A DNA stretch of 64,000 bases, taken from Bacteroidia bacterium (GTDB taxonomy: Bacteria > Bacteroidota > Bacteroidia > Palsa-965). Both the position numbers and the translations under genes were made by a program. The notes under the pieces were generated by a model, which saw only the letters and a program-made list of their open reading frames with translations, was not told the origin of the DNA and did not search any database. Location of the stretch: contig JALONL010000012.1 in the NCBI GenBank assembly GCA_025454955.1, positions 62,001 to 126,000 on the forward strand. Reading direction: 5' to 3'. Numbering within the stretch: the first letter of the stretch is position 1; every line of letters begins with the position of its first letter. Shown one piece after another: positions 52,201-60,010 of this stretch.

Positions 52201-53291
52201 GTTGCAACTCGGCAAATCCCACAGCATTAAGTATTGTAAATGCCGGATGGCCCGCCAACATGCCCGTGTACACCTGCGCAATGGGCGCCGCCGCCGATGC
52301 CGCCAGCCTGCAGGAAATTGCCACACGCACAAACGGACGCTATTACATGATGCCCGATATTGACGACCTCGGCGAAATCTACAATTACATCCGCGGACAA
52401 ATTGCCGATGCCGACGAAAGCATCATTACAAACACTTCTGCATTTGCATCCTACGCCACTGTAAAATCGTTTGTAGAAAAAGGAGCAAAGTGCGTGACGT
52501 TTTCAGTAAACTGGTTTACCGAAAACCTGAAATTCACACCGCACGCTCCAAAAAGCAACACGCAGATTTCCGTTCGCCTCATCGACCCCAAAGGCCGCAA
52601 GGTGCATCCGCAATCTACACTCGTATCGCGCATTGTGGGCAAGAGTTATGTCATTCTCCGCATCGAAGAACCGGCTGCCGGAAACTGGACCATTGAAGTA
52701 GAAACCACACTTAAAACACATACCCGTTTTACAGTGGGCGGATTTGTAAAATCGCCCATCAGGCTTTACATCCCTTCCACCATTCAATTAATGAAAAAGG
52801 GAATGAACTTCAATCTGGTTTCGCAATTACTTATCAATGATAAAGCATTTGCAGGAGGCAATTACCGGGTTAACCTCAACATTCCTTCGGGCAATATCCG
52901 GTCGCTTCTCGAAAAACATGCGGCCGATCTGAAGAAAATAGATCCGGGTAAATTAGACAAAGATTCATCCACCGATTTCAGAAAACTTCAACTGCTTAAT
53001 GCCCAATTAATCAACGCAGGAAAACCCGGAATTTTCAGCGCGGGAACAGAAATTACACCCACTATTTCTTACGCATCGCTGAAAGAAAAAGTAAACAACG
53101 CCACACTGGCCGATTTGCTTAAAGCCTCCGGACAAAAAGCACCCAAACTGGCCGATGGCCCTATTTACAACACTGCATTCAACCTGAGAAACACGGGAAC
53201 ATTCAATGCCGTAATAAACATTACCGGCACCACTCCCGACAACTCCACGCGATTTGTGCGCAAGGATATGATTTCGGTGGTTTCGGTGTAA
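49275..53291 (+). CDS. Large subtilisin-like serine protease (S8) fused to a VWA domain
   Basis: 1338 residues. The N-terminal 230 residues hold two similar inhibitor/propeptide-like modules (TWTHYLVQFMAPPVQSWIKG, EIYHTFVAEADAKLLLTLA). The S8 domain has the catalytic triad D299 (VTVCDSGID), H340 (NGHGTHVAGII) and S545 (GTSMSTPAVTG), with the Asn-region FIFSAGNAGNSA. A jelly-roll region follows. Then a VWA domain with a MIDAS motif D866-R-S-G-S870 (VIDRSGSM) and LLSDGYDNGG runs to about 1040, followed by a beta-sandwich (SVRLIDPKGRKV, YVILRIEEPAAGNWTIEVE). A VWA plus sandwich of this kind recalls CLCA-type proteins. There is no signal peptide and no T9SS sorting domain, which is odd for such a protease. 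It is divergent from the beta-barrel gene and ends at a strong terminator. Confidence 0.87.
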   Translation: MKTRAIITQRSGQNEKVTGPVFSKTKLSKLALPVLREMPQGILTEIEPAQADAIQKLGYRVQLLPNAHLLKIGNYTINTADLKKSTTLPKELTLNSTALKTWTHYLVQFMAPPVQSWIKGVETLGIRVIEKAGECGLFVTGAPATIARLKELDTIAWYGPFEPAYRVDAAVLKMSGKIKSLSIGVLGTAAAADVKKLLTDGKARITLEVPADNLRGEIYHTFVAEADAKLLLTLATHPAVRWINHEVKAQPDDERTAQITAEALDATPAPNTLPVTGYQNKLTEFGLTGGTGVTVTVCDSGIDTNDASPGNPTLHADLRGRLAFFLDQTAGIGTTDTNGHGTHVAGIIAGNATTGNADPQGFLLGMGIAPAAQIGSINAIDVNGTLNLTTMMQSCVTNNSEIVNNSWNMGGPNLGYTNNCRTIDSGIRDANTAAAGTQQLHFIFSAGNAGNSATNTLTTPHEIKNGVVVGNSLNARPGEMFPSDDIRGIFSSSSRGPSLDGRLFPTVVAPGTNVISTRSSASGNASYQDTGGTSHAQHTEKTGTSMSTPAVTGLGALFIEWWRNRTAGQTPTPALLKAALVNGAIDLVGGQNWKRLNNSQSPVDTANWVNHAGNVYRRPLPFAPAQLLFGNTAMTLQASLANVNAAGRWFYDNATQILYVWLTGNVNPAATNTGVNALHPNALTAIPNNDQGWGRVSLENILIQTTDRGPKIFFDRNTADVVFTANGQSYVREIIVVDRNKPLRVTMAYSDAPGAANANPAIVNNLNLEVEEILGDGSVGQLYLGNVFNAAGFSATGGTADALNNLECVYIQNPISKYRVRIVATSVTFNAQPPFTNATPWQDFAYVIDNAIRTVDNPVCVVPVIDRSGSMVNYGYVDITRVTTKNFIDLLSVNDSTAVVSFGSTATNEYHNAGNLVTINSTTEKDNAKNAVDAIAFGGCTYMGQGLQNGRNLLNTGPADQEKAIVLLSDGYDNGGCNSANPTALSIVNAGWPANMPVYTCAMGAAADAASLQEIATRTNGRYYMMPDIDDLGEIYNYIRGQIADADESIITNTSAFASYATVKSFVEKGAKCVTFSVNWFTENLKFTPHAPKSNTQISVRLIDPKGRKVHPQSTLVSRIVGKSYVILRIEEPAAGNWTIEVETTLKTHTRFTVGGFVKSPIRLYIPSTIQLMKKGMNFNLVSQLLINDKAFAGGNYRVNLNIPSGNIRSLLEKHAADLKKIDPGKLDKDSSTDFRKLQLLNAQLINAGKPGIFSAGTEITPTISYASLKEKVNNATLADLLKASGQKAPKLADGPIYNTAFNLRNTGTFNAVINITGTTPDNSTRFVRKDMISVVSV

Positions 53292-53304
53292 TAATTAAAA
53301 AAAC

Positions 53305-53341
53305 AAAACCGGCTGTTTCGAAAATCGAAACAGCCGGTTTT
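53305..53341. terminator. Strong bidirectional terminator
   Basis: A perfect 17-bp stem (AAAACCGGCTGTTTCGA at 53305-53321 and its complement at 53325-53341, loop AAA) is flanked by A-rich and T-rich tracts. It separates the convergent subtilase-VWA and GDSL-lipoprotein genes. Confidence 0.92.
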
Positions 53342-53359
53342 TATATAGTATTATTTCAA

Positions 53360-54712
53360 TTAATTGGCCGGAAACACCACACCGGTATATTTCGTGGCAT
53401 CCACCTGCGGAATGGTGGAATTGTATTTCATGTTAATGGCTTTGATAAACTCGTTACAAAGCAACGCATTGCCAATCGGTGTAAGGTGTACACCGTCGAG
53501 CGAGAATCCGCCGCCCGATACAAACGTGGTGGTTACCGAAATTCCGTTATACACAATACCTGTACGTGCCGAGGCCAGAAACGCATTCACATCCACAAAC
53601 GCCAGTCCTTTGGCATCGGCCACGTTGCGGAGTTTTACATTGTATGCAGCCACTGCGGCGTTGATGGGTGCAATTTCGCCCGCATCAAGCACATAACGGT
53701 CGGGAATGGGACGTGTGGCTCCCCATCCGGCGCATTTGAGCGAATCCTGCGGCACCGAAAGCAACACCAGTTCGCCCTGCTGAATCTGGCGCAGTCCGCC
53801 CGGTGCAGTGGCATCTTCAATGATAAAACCATTGGGCCCGGCCGTAAACGAAATACCCAATGCCGCATACGCTGCCGACAATTGTGCAGCCTGCGTGGCA
53901 TCGAGCGCCAGACCATTCCACGGCACAGTGGTGAAATAGGGAATGGAAGTAATATCGGGCACGTTGCCAATTACGCCCTGCGCACCATTGGTGGTCATGG
54001 TATTCACAATCAAATCAATGCTGGCATCAAAACCCACACCGGCCGGACCGGCCGAAGGAGTAACCGCACCAGTTGTTCCGCCCGAAAGCGCATAACCCAG
54101 CACATCGTTATTGCCAATGAACAGCGAGAAGAAAGTAGGATTCTGCGCCGCAGCATACGAAAGCATCGACGAATTTACCGGATCGTTGGTGTAGCGGGTA
54201 AAGAACGGATTGTAAAGACCAATGCCGTTTGCCGGATTACCATAGCCGGGATAAATTACATCCACCGCACGCGCACCGGGCACGCCCACACAGTTGTACG
54301 GGCCATTGGCGGCAATGCTGTTGAGGAAGATACTGAAATCGCCGCTGGCGGCCACGGGAACCGGCGCGAGGCTCGTTACTCCGCGGCAGTCGGTGGCATA
54401 CCCAAGTTTAAGCGGAGCATTTAACGAACCTCCAATGCCTACGGAGCTTTCGGGCACATAAGGCATTTTGAATTCGCCGCCGCCCACCAGTTTCAACTGT
54501 TCGGAAAGAAGGTTGGTGTAAGCCACCTGCTGGCCTTTGTAGTAAAGACCGTTATCGGCATAGCCTGCGGTTATTGAGTTGCCAATGGCCACGTACTTTG
54601 CCGCATTCAGGTTGCCCTTGTCGGGCGTAATTTCGTCAAACTCCGGTTTGCACGATTGCATAAGTGCTGCGCTGCTCAACAGCACCAGCGAGAGTGTTTT
54701 CAACTGTTTCAT
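53360..54712 (-). CDS. SGNH/GDSL-family esterase lipoprotein
   Basis: The ATG at 54710-54712 gives 450 residues with a lipoprotein signal (MKQLKTLSLVLLSSAALMQSC; lipidated Cys21). The GDSL-type block YVAIGNSITAGY carries the nucleophile S46. FSLFIGNNDVLGYAL is the GxND block, and the catalytic His/Asp lie in FSLDGVHLTPIGNALL. The enzyme should hydrolyse ester bonds of lipids or acylated polysaccharides at the outer membrane. The gene follows the FadL-like porin gene by 11 nt. This pairing recurs in Bacteroidota and suggests that hydrolysis releases fatty acids taken up by the porin. Confidence 0.9.
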   Translation of the reverse strand: MKQLKTLSLVLLSSAALMQSCKPEFDEITPDKGNLNAAKYVAIGNSITAGYADNGLYYKGQQVAYTNLLSEQLKLVGGGEFKMPYVPESSVGIGGSLNAPLKLGYATDCRGVTSLAPVPVAASGDFSIFLNSIAANGPYNCVGVPGARAVDVIYPGYGNPANGIGLYNPFFTRYTNDPVNSSMLSYAAAQNPTFFSLFIGNNDVLGYALSGGTTGAVTPSAGPAGVGFDASIDLIVNTMTTNGAQGVIGNVPDITSIPYFTTVPWNGLALDATQAAQLSAAYAALGISFTAGPNGFIIEDATAPGGLRQIQQGELVLLSVPQDSLKCAGWGATRPIPDRYVLDAGEIAPINAAVAAYNVKLRNVADAKGLAFVDVNAFLASARTGIVYNGISVTTTFVSGGGFSLDGVHLTPIGNALLCNEFIKAINMKYNSTIPQVDATKYTGVVFPAN

Positions 54713-54723
54713 GTGGGCAGGCA

Positions 54724-55950
54724 TTAGAAGTGATACGATATGGAAAGACCAGGAATGGAAGCATACGTGCTGAATGTTCCGTCGAGGTTGCTTTCGAGGT
54801 TTTTGTCGGTGCGCTTGAGCTGTGTAAACGTGTAGGAGGCATCCAAAGTAAGATGCTGACCAATATTGTAGCCCACACCGGCTGTAAGATTGAGGCGGTT
54901 GGCATCGGTACTTTCGGGCGTAATGTAACCGTCCTGAATGGGCGAAATAGCATAGCCCGCACCCGCACGCACAAGGAACGATTCGGTAAGTGCATACTGC
55001 GCTCCGAGACGGAATGCAAACGAACTTTCATACATCCGCGCCGATTTGGTATCGAGCAGCGATGTGGTGTTGGTGGCATAGTCAAACGCCAGCGTATCGT
55101 ATGCGCTCCAGTCGCCGAAATTGAAATCGAAAGCGAGTTTGAGTTTGTCGGAGGCTTTGTAGCCTATGCCCACACTGATAATTTGCGGCAGCGGAAGTTC
55201 GGTGGTAAATGTACCGTCGGGGAAATTGGCATCGAGCGAAGGCGGTACGGTAAATGTGGCGGTTCCGTCAGTTACTTTCATTTTCACGGCCGAACGATAG
55301 GTAAGTCCAAACGAAAGTTTTTCATTGGCCTGAAAATAAAGACCGGCATTGAAACCATAACCCAAAGCACTTCCGTCGAGTTCGGCACGCGCATAGTTGG
55401 TGCCGTCGAAAACCGGAATGTCGCGCTGCAGGTTTACATTGCCCGGAGCAATCACAAAACCGGCACCGAAACCAATTTTATCGGTAATCTTATAGCTTAC
55501 CGTGGGCTGTATAAAAATGGTTTGCAACTGAAGCTGGGTGAGAATAAAACGTCCGGTCCAGCCATCTTCCCAGGTTACCGTGCTGCCAAAAGGCGTGTAG
55601 GCACCAAGACCAAATTTGAGTTTGCTTTCGGCCTTACCATACACGGCATAGGCCGCAAACGGAGTACCTACCGGCGATGTGGTGCGGAACACGGCGTTTG
55701 TATTGGCATCCTGAAAAGCAGTATTGCCAATGGTGGCGCTGGCTCCGGCAGTAATGTGGTTTTTATCGAGAAACGAAACGCTGCCCGGATTGAAAAACAC
55801 GGCTGCCGCATCCATTGGCAATGCGGTTCCGGCACTGCCCATTGCCTGTTGCTTTTGTCCCTGCAGGTTTACCTGAAAGCCCTGTGCCGAAACACTGGCC
55901 GATAAACCCGCACCCAGACACATAGCAAGTGTAAGGTATTGTTTTTTCAT
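54724..55950 (-). CDS. FadL/OmpP1-type outer-membrane fatty-acid transporter
   Basis: The ATG at 55948-55950 gives 408 residues with a signal peptide (MKKQYLTLAMCLGAGLSASVSAQ). The mature N-terminus GFQVNLQGQKQQAMGSAGTALPMDAAAVFFNPG is the FadL hatch signature (NPAG/NPG region). A barrel of alternating strands follows, ending in SISYHF with a C-terminal aromatic residue, as required for outer-membrane insertion. It moves long-chain fatty acids or other hydrophobic compounds across the outer membrane. It is cotranscribed with the GDSL esterase and lies next to the beta-oxidation operon. Confidence 0.93.
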   Translation of the reverse strand: MKKQYLTLAMCLGAGLSASVSAQGFQVNLQGQKQQAMGSAGTALPMDAAAVFFNPGSVSFLDKNHITAGASATIGNTAFQDANTNAVFRTTSPVGTPFAAYAVYGKAESKLKFGLGAYTPFGSTVTWEDGWTGRFILTQLQLQTIFIQPTVSYKITDKIGFGAGFVIAPGNVNLQRDIPVFDGTNYARAELDGSALGYGFNAGLYFQANEKLSFGLTYRSAVKMKVTDGTATFTVPPSLDANFPDGTFTTELPLPQIISVGIGYKASDKLKLAFDFNFGDWSAYDTLAFDYATNTTSLLDTKSARMYESSFAFRLGAQYALTESFLVRAGAGYAISPIQDGYITPESTDANRLNLTAGVGYNIGQHLTLDASYTFTQLKRTDKNLESNLDGTFSTYASIPGLSISYHF

Positions 55951-55951
55951 T

Positions 55952-55985
55952 GGTAGTTGGTTTTGGTAGTTGGTTTTGGTGGTTG
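55952..55985. repeat. 13-bp tandem repeat immediately upstream of the FadL-like gene
   Basis: GGTAGTTGGTTTT occurs at 55952-55964 and 55965-55977, with a partial third copy GGTGGTTG. It lies within the 5' leader of the FadL-type mRNA, starting one base from the ATG, so changes in copy number could affect translation. Confidence 0.8.
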
Positions 55986-56045
55986 ATTGCAATATATTGA
56001 ATACAATTAATACTATTGACAATAAATTGAGGTTTGGTTAACAAA

Positions 56046-56552
56046 TTATTTTCCAGTGCGCACCTGCGCCCACGATTTTATTTGCCAGTTGATAATTCCC
56101 GTGCAAATGTGCATTTCCTTTTCGTCGTACACATCTACCTGAAACTCGGTAAACAGGCTTTCTGTTTGTTGAAGCGGTTGCAGAATTTCCTTTTCCACCC
56201 ACTGCGGCGTGAGCCTGAACTTTGCCTTCACCGATGTTTTGGCCTGATAGTGATAAGTCATTTGCAAACTCTTCATTACAATACGGTATTGTTTCGGATC
56301 GAGATGCGTGAGCAGGCATAGCCCGCATACATACTCGCAAAGCGTGGCCAGGGCGCAGGCGTGTATGCCGCCTACGTGGTTTTTATTGGCTCGTATGTAA
56401 GGCATTTCCATGCGCACTTCCTCGTCGGTGAGCGAGGTAATGCGCGGACGGTGCGCTTTGTTGAACGGCACCACCCGCCACAAAGCCATGTTGAGCAACT
56501 GTCGCCAGAATGCCGATGTTTTTGCTTTGTGCAGGAGTTGTGCCGTGTTCAT
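56046..56552 (-). CDS. DUF4442 hotdog-fold thioesterase-like protein
   Basis: 168 residues. The segments ANKNHVGGIHACALATLCEYVCGLCL and KSLQMTYHYQAKTSVKAKFRL match DUF4442, a hotdog-fold family related to acyl-CoA thioesterases, with HVGG IHA as the likely catalytic region. It should hydrolyse acyl-CoA or acyl-ACP thioesters; the substrate is unknown. It begins 1 nt after the upstream thioesterase stop and is the last gene of the beta-oxidation operon. Confidence 0.88.
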   Translation of the reverse strand: MNTAQLLHKAKTSAFWRQLLNMALWRVVPFNKAHRPRITSLTDEEVRMEMPYIRANKNHVGGIHACALATLCEYVCGLCLLTHLDPKQYRIVMKSLQMTYHYQAKTSVKAKFRLTPQWVEKEILQPLQQTESLFTEFQVDVYDEKEMHICTGIINWQIKSWAQVRTGK

Positions 56553-56553
56553 G

Positions 56554-56997
56554 TCAGTCGGTTAAAGTAAATTCTTCGCAGCGTGGCAGGGTGTGAAAGA
56601 GCGTGCGCAATGTTTCGGGAATGACCGAGAGTTTGCGGTGCCGCGTATCAATCCAGGCGCCGTCGGTATTTATCTGTGCGGCCTTCACGCCGTCGCTGCG
56701 GTACATTTCCTGCCTGAACGACCAGCGCGAACCATCGCTGCGCATACTCAATACTTCGCAGGTAATGTGCAGCGTATCGCCGGGCTGTACTTCGCGCAGG
56801 TACAAAAGTTCTTCGCGGAATAAAATGGGGCCGATATGAAATTCGCGGAAACTCTCGTCGGTAATTCCCACCGAGCGCAATGCCTCAATACGCCCCTGCG
56901 CACCGAAATCGGCATAAGCCGAGTGACGCAGATGCCGGTTGGCATCCACCTGCGACCAGAGCACCTGCCCCTGATAAAAAACCCGTTTGCCGTGCAT
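56554..56997 (-). CDS. Acyl-CoA thioesterase, 4HBT/hotdog family
   Basis: 147 residues from the ATG at 56995-56997, 1 nt after the acyl-CoA dehydrogenase stop. The segment VLWSQVDANRHLRHSAYADFGAQGRIEAL is the YbgC/4HBT-type active-site helix, with the catalytic Asp in the position shown by 'VDANRHL'. FHIGPILFREELLYLREVQPGDTLHI supports the family. It likely releases CoA from short or medium acyl-CoAs. A second hotdog protein follows directly, and both close the operon. Confidence 0.88.
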   Translation of the reverse strand: MHGKRVFYQGQVLWSQVDANRHLRHSAYADFGAQGRIEALRSVGITDESFREFHIGPILFREELLYLREVQPGDTLHITCEVLSMRSDGSRWSFRQEMYRSDGVKAAQINTDGAWIDTRHRKLSVIPETLRTLFHTLPRCEEFTLTD

Positions 56998-56998
56998 C

Positions 56999-58780
56999 TC
57001 AGAAGCAGTAACGGTTTTCGGCAATGAGTTTTTGCGCAATCATTTGACGTGCTTCTTTCACATTAAACGGCTGCTGTTTGGTAAAACGGCGCAGGCCCAT
57101 AAGCATCATGCGCAGTTCGTCGCCCTCGGCAAAACTGTTCAGCGCATCGCGGCCCGAAAGCGAAACAATATCGGCTGCACGGCTTATGTACACACGCATC
57201 ATGGCAATTTGTTCCTTGCAGGCATCGGCACCGCGCATACTCACCAATTTCTCGGTGCGCAGCATTACCGACTCGGCCACGTAGGTTTCAATGCCCATGT
57301 CGGCAATGTTCATGAGTATTTCCTGCTCCTTGCTCAAGGTCATCATGAGTTTTTGCACCGCCGCACCGGCCACCATAAGCACAGCCTTTTTGAAATTGGC
57401 AATCTGCGCTTTCTCGGCGGCAAACAGCGTTTCATCGGGCTCGCCAAAATCGGGAATGCTCATGAGTTCTGCAGCCACAGCCTGAGCAGGGCCCAGCAGG
57501 TCGAGCTCGCCTTTCATGCCGCGGCGCAGCAGCATATCCACAATGAGCAAACGGTTTATTTCGTTGGTGCCTTCGAAAATGCGGTTAATACGCGCATCGC
57601 GGTAAGCCCTGTCCATCGGTGCTTCGGCACTGTAGCCCATGCCGCCGTAAATCTGCACACCTTCATCCACCACATAGTCCAGCACTTCCGAAGCATGTAC
57701 TTTCAAAATGGCAGCCTCCACGGCAAACTGCTCAATGCCTTTCAGCTTGGCCTTCGCATCGTCCATACCCGAAGCCTTGAGCTCCGCAATGGCATCTTCC
57801 ATACTCTGCGAAGCACGATATACCGCACTCTCGGCCGCATACGTACGCGCAGCCTGCTCGGCCAGCTTAAAACGAATGGCTCCGTACTTGGAAATAGGAC
57901 GGCCAAATTGCTGGCGCTCGTTCGAATACTGCGCTGCCAGCGAAACCACAGCCTTGCAACCACCTACCGAGGCACCGGCCAGTTTTATGCGGCCAACGTT
58001 GAGAATATTTACCGCAATCTTAAATCCGTTACCACGCTCCGAAAGCAGATTTTCAACCGGCACCTTGCAATCGTTGAAAAATACCTGACGTGTGGAACTT
58101 CCCTTGATACCCATTTTATGCTCTTCGGGATTGAGCGTAATGCCGCCAAACGATTTTTCGACAATAAATGCCGATAGGTTTTCATCATCGTCTATCTTGG
58201 CAAACACCGTAAAAATATCCGCAAACCCACCGTTGGTAATCCACATCTTCTGACCATTCAGAATATAGTATTTCCCGTCGTCCGAAAGTTTTGCCGAAGT
58301 TTTACCACTGTTCGCATCCGAACCGCTTCCCGGTTCGGTTAAGCAATAACAGGCTTTCCACTCGCCCGAAGCCAATTTGGGTACATACTTTTTCTTCTGC
58401 TCCTCATTGCCATAATACAATACAGGAAGCGTACCAATACCGGTATGCGCCGAAAGCGAAACCGCAATGGAATGCCCGGTGCCAATTACTTCGGTGGTGA
58501 GCATCGAAGTCACAAAATCGGCACCAAGTCCGCCGTATTCTTCGGGCACCGAAATGCCCAGAATGCCCAACTCGCCCGCTTTATCGAGAATAGATGTAAC
58601 CAGCCCTTCTTCCTGCTTGTCGATACGGTCTAAAAACGGAATTACTTCCTGTGCGATGAAATCCTCGCAGGTTTGTTTCATCATCAGTTGCTCTTCGTTC
58701 CACTGTTCGGGAATGAAAATATCCTGTGCCGGTGTTTCTTTAATCAGAAACTCGCCGCCTTTGGTTGAATTGGTTGCCAT
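56999..58780 (-). CDS. Acyl-CoA dehydrogenase (VLCAD/ACAD9-like, with C-terminal extension)
   Basis: 593 residues. The usual three domains are visible: YCLTEPGSGSDANSGKTSA and ILNGQKMWITNGGFADIFTVFAK (FAD and substrate binding). The catalytic glutamate lies in INRIFEGTNEINRLL. About 160 further residues form a second helical domain, as in very-long-chain acyl-CoA dehydrogenases. The enzyme catalyses the first step of beta-oxidation and passes electrons to ETF. It sits in the MarR operon, 32 nt after the thiolase gene and 1 nt before the thioesterase. Confidence 0.96.
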   Translation of the reverse strand: MATNSTKGGEFLIKETPAQDIFIPEQWNEEQLMMKQTCEDFIAQEVIPFLDRIDKQEEGLVTSILDKAGELGILGISVPEEYGGLGADFVTSMLTTEVIGTGHSIAVSLSAHTGIGTLPVLYYGNEEQKKKYVPKLASGEWKACYCLTEPGSGSDANSGKTSAKLSDDGKYYILNGQKMWITNGGFADIFTVFAKIDDDENLSAFIVEKSFGGITLNPEEHKMGIKGSSTRQVFFNDCKVPVENLLSERGNGFKIAVNILNVGRIKLAGASVGGCKAVVSLAAQYSNERQQFGRPISKYGAIRFKLAEQAARTYAAESAVYRASQSMEDAIAELKASGMDDAKAKLKGIEQFAVEAAILKVHASEVLDYVVDEGVQIYGGMGYSAEAPMDRAYRDARINRIFEGTNEINRLLIVDMLLRRGMKGELDLLGPAQAVAAELMSIPDFGEPDETLFAAEKAQIANFKKAVLMVAGAAVQKLMMTLSKEQEILMNIADMGIETYVAESVMLRTEKLVSMRGADACKEQIAMMRVYISRAADIVSLSGRDALNSFAEGDELRMMLMGLRRFTKQQPFNVKEARQMIAQKLIAENRYCF

Positions 58781-58812
58781 GACTAAATTAATTACGATTA
58801 TAAATACGATTA

Positions 58813-59991
58813 TTAGTAAAGGAGTTCAAACACACCTGCCGCACCCTGTCCGGTGCCCACACACATGGTTACCACTCCGTATTTTTTATTCTGACGGCGC
58901 AATTCATTGAATAACTGCACCGAAAGTTTGGCCCCGCTGCATCCGAGCGGATGGCCCAGTGCTATTGCACCGCCGTTTACATTTATTTTATCAGGATTAA
59001 GATCCAGCCCACGCACCACAGCCAGCGACTGCGACGCAAACGCCTCATTGAGTTCGAAAAGATCAATGTCGGCAGCTTTCAATCCGGCTTTTTCGAGGGC
59101 TTTCGGAATGGCATACAGCGGCCCGATGCCCATAATGCGCGGCGGCACACCGGCCAGCGCGTGAGAAACCATGCGCGCAATGGGTTTCAGGTTGTGCTGC
59201 TTGAGGAAACGCTCGCTCACCACCATTACAAAGGCCGCACCGTCGCTGGTTTGCGACGAATTGCCGGCTGTAACCGAACCGTCGGCGGCAAATACGGGCT
59301 TGAGTTTGGCCAATGCTTCGGGCGAAGTGTCGGCACGCGGGCCTTCGTCGGTGTCGGCAATGTACTCGCGGGTTTTGCGCTTTTCGTTTTCGTCGAGATA
59401 GGTTTCGGTAATTTTCACCGGCACAATCTCGTCCTTGAATTTGCCCGAAGTAATTGCCGCCACAGCCTTGCGGTGCGAATTAAACCCAAACGCATCCTGA
59501 TCTTCGCGCGACACATTGTACTCTTTGGCCACTGCTTCGGCCGTGAGGCCCATGCCCCAGTACCAGTCGGCATGATCTTTTGCTATTTGCGGATTGGGAA
59601 TTACCCGCCATCCGCCCATCGGTATCAGGCTCATGCTTTCCACACCGCCGGCCACAATGCAGTCGGCCATGCCTGCGTGAATTTTTGCACTGGCAATGGC
59701 AATGGTTTCGAGACCGGAAGCGCAATAACGGTTTACTGTTTGTCCGGGCACTTTATCAGTATCCAGCGCAAGCAGCGAAATGAGACGGCCCACGTTGAGA
59801 CCGTGTTCGGCTTCGGGCATGGCATTGCCCACAATCACATCGTCGATGAGGTTGTTGTCGAAACCGGGAATTGAATTTACGAGGTGGCGAATGACCACTG
59901 CCGCCAGATCATCAGGCCGGTAAAAGCGAAACATGCCCCGCGGCGCTTTGCCCACGGCAGTACGGTAACCGGCTACGATATATGCATTCAT
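58813..59991 (-). CDS. fadA: 3-ketoacyl-CoA thiolase (FadA type)
   Basis: 392 residues. The nucleophilic cysteine is in TVNRYCASGLETIA, and the catalytic His and Cys in GHPLGCSGAK and CVGTGQGAAG. ELNEAFASQS completes the signature set. It catalyses the last step of beta-oxidation, releasing acetyl-CoA. It sits 19 nt after the multifunctional HADH/ECH gene and 32 nt before the acyl-CoA dehydrogenase, so the cycle's enzymes are coded together. It differs clearly from the PaaJ-like thiolase at 1317-2522. Confidence 0.96.
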   Translation of the reverse strand: MNAYIVAGYRTAVGKAPRGMFRFYRPDDLAAVVIRHLVNSIPGFDNNLIDDVIVGNAMPEAEHGLNVGRLISLLALDTDKVPGQTVNRYCASGLETIAIASAKIHAGMADCIVAGGVESMSLIPMGGWRVIPNPQIAKDHADWYWGMGLTAEAVAKEYNVSREDQDAFGFNSHRKAVAAITSGKFKDEIVPVKITETYLDENEKRKTREYIADTDEGPRADTSPEALAKLKPVFAADGSVTAGNSSQTSDGAAFVMVVSERFLKQHNLKPIARMVSHALAGVPPRIMGIGPLYAIPKALEKAGLKAADIDLFELNEAFASQSLAVVRGLDLNPDKINVNGGAIALGHPLGCSGAKLSVQLFNELRRQNKKYGVVTMCVGTGQGAAGVFELLY

Positions 59992-60010
59992 CGGAATACT
60001 TTTTAATGCG

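Noticed and set aside
54664-55905. 413-codon open frame antisense to the FadL-like gene
   Set aside because: It mirrors the codon pattern of the FadL gene, has no domain, and would overlap two well-supported genes.
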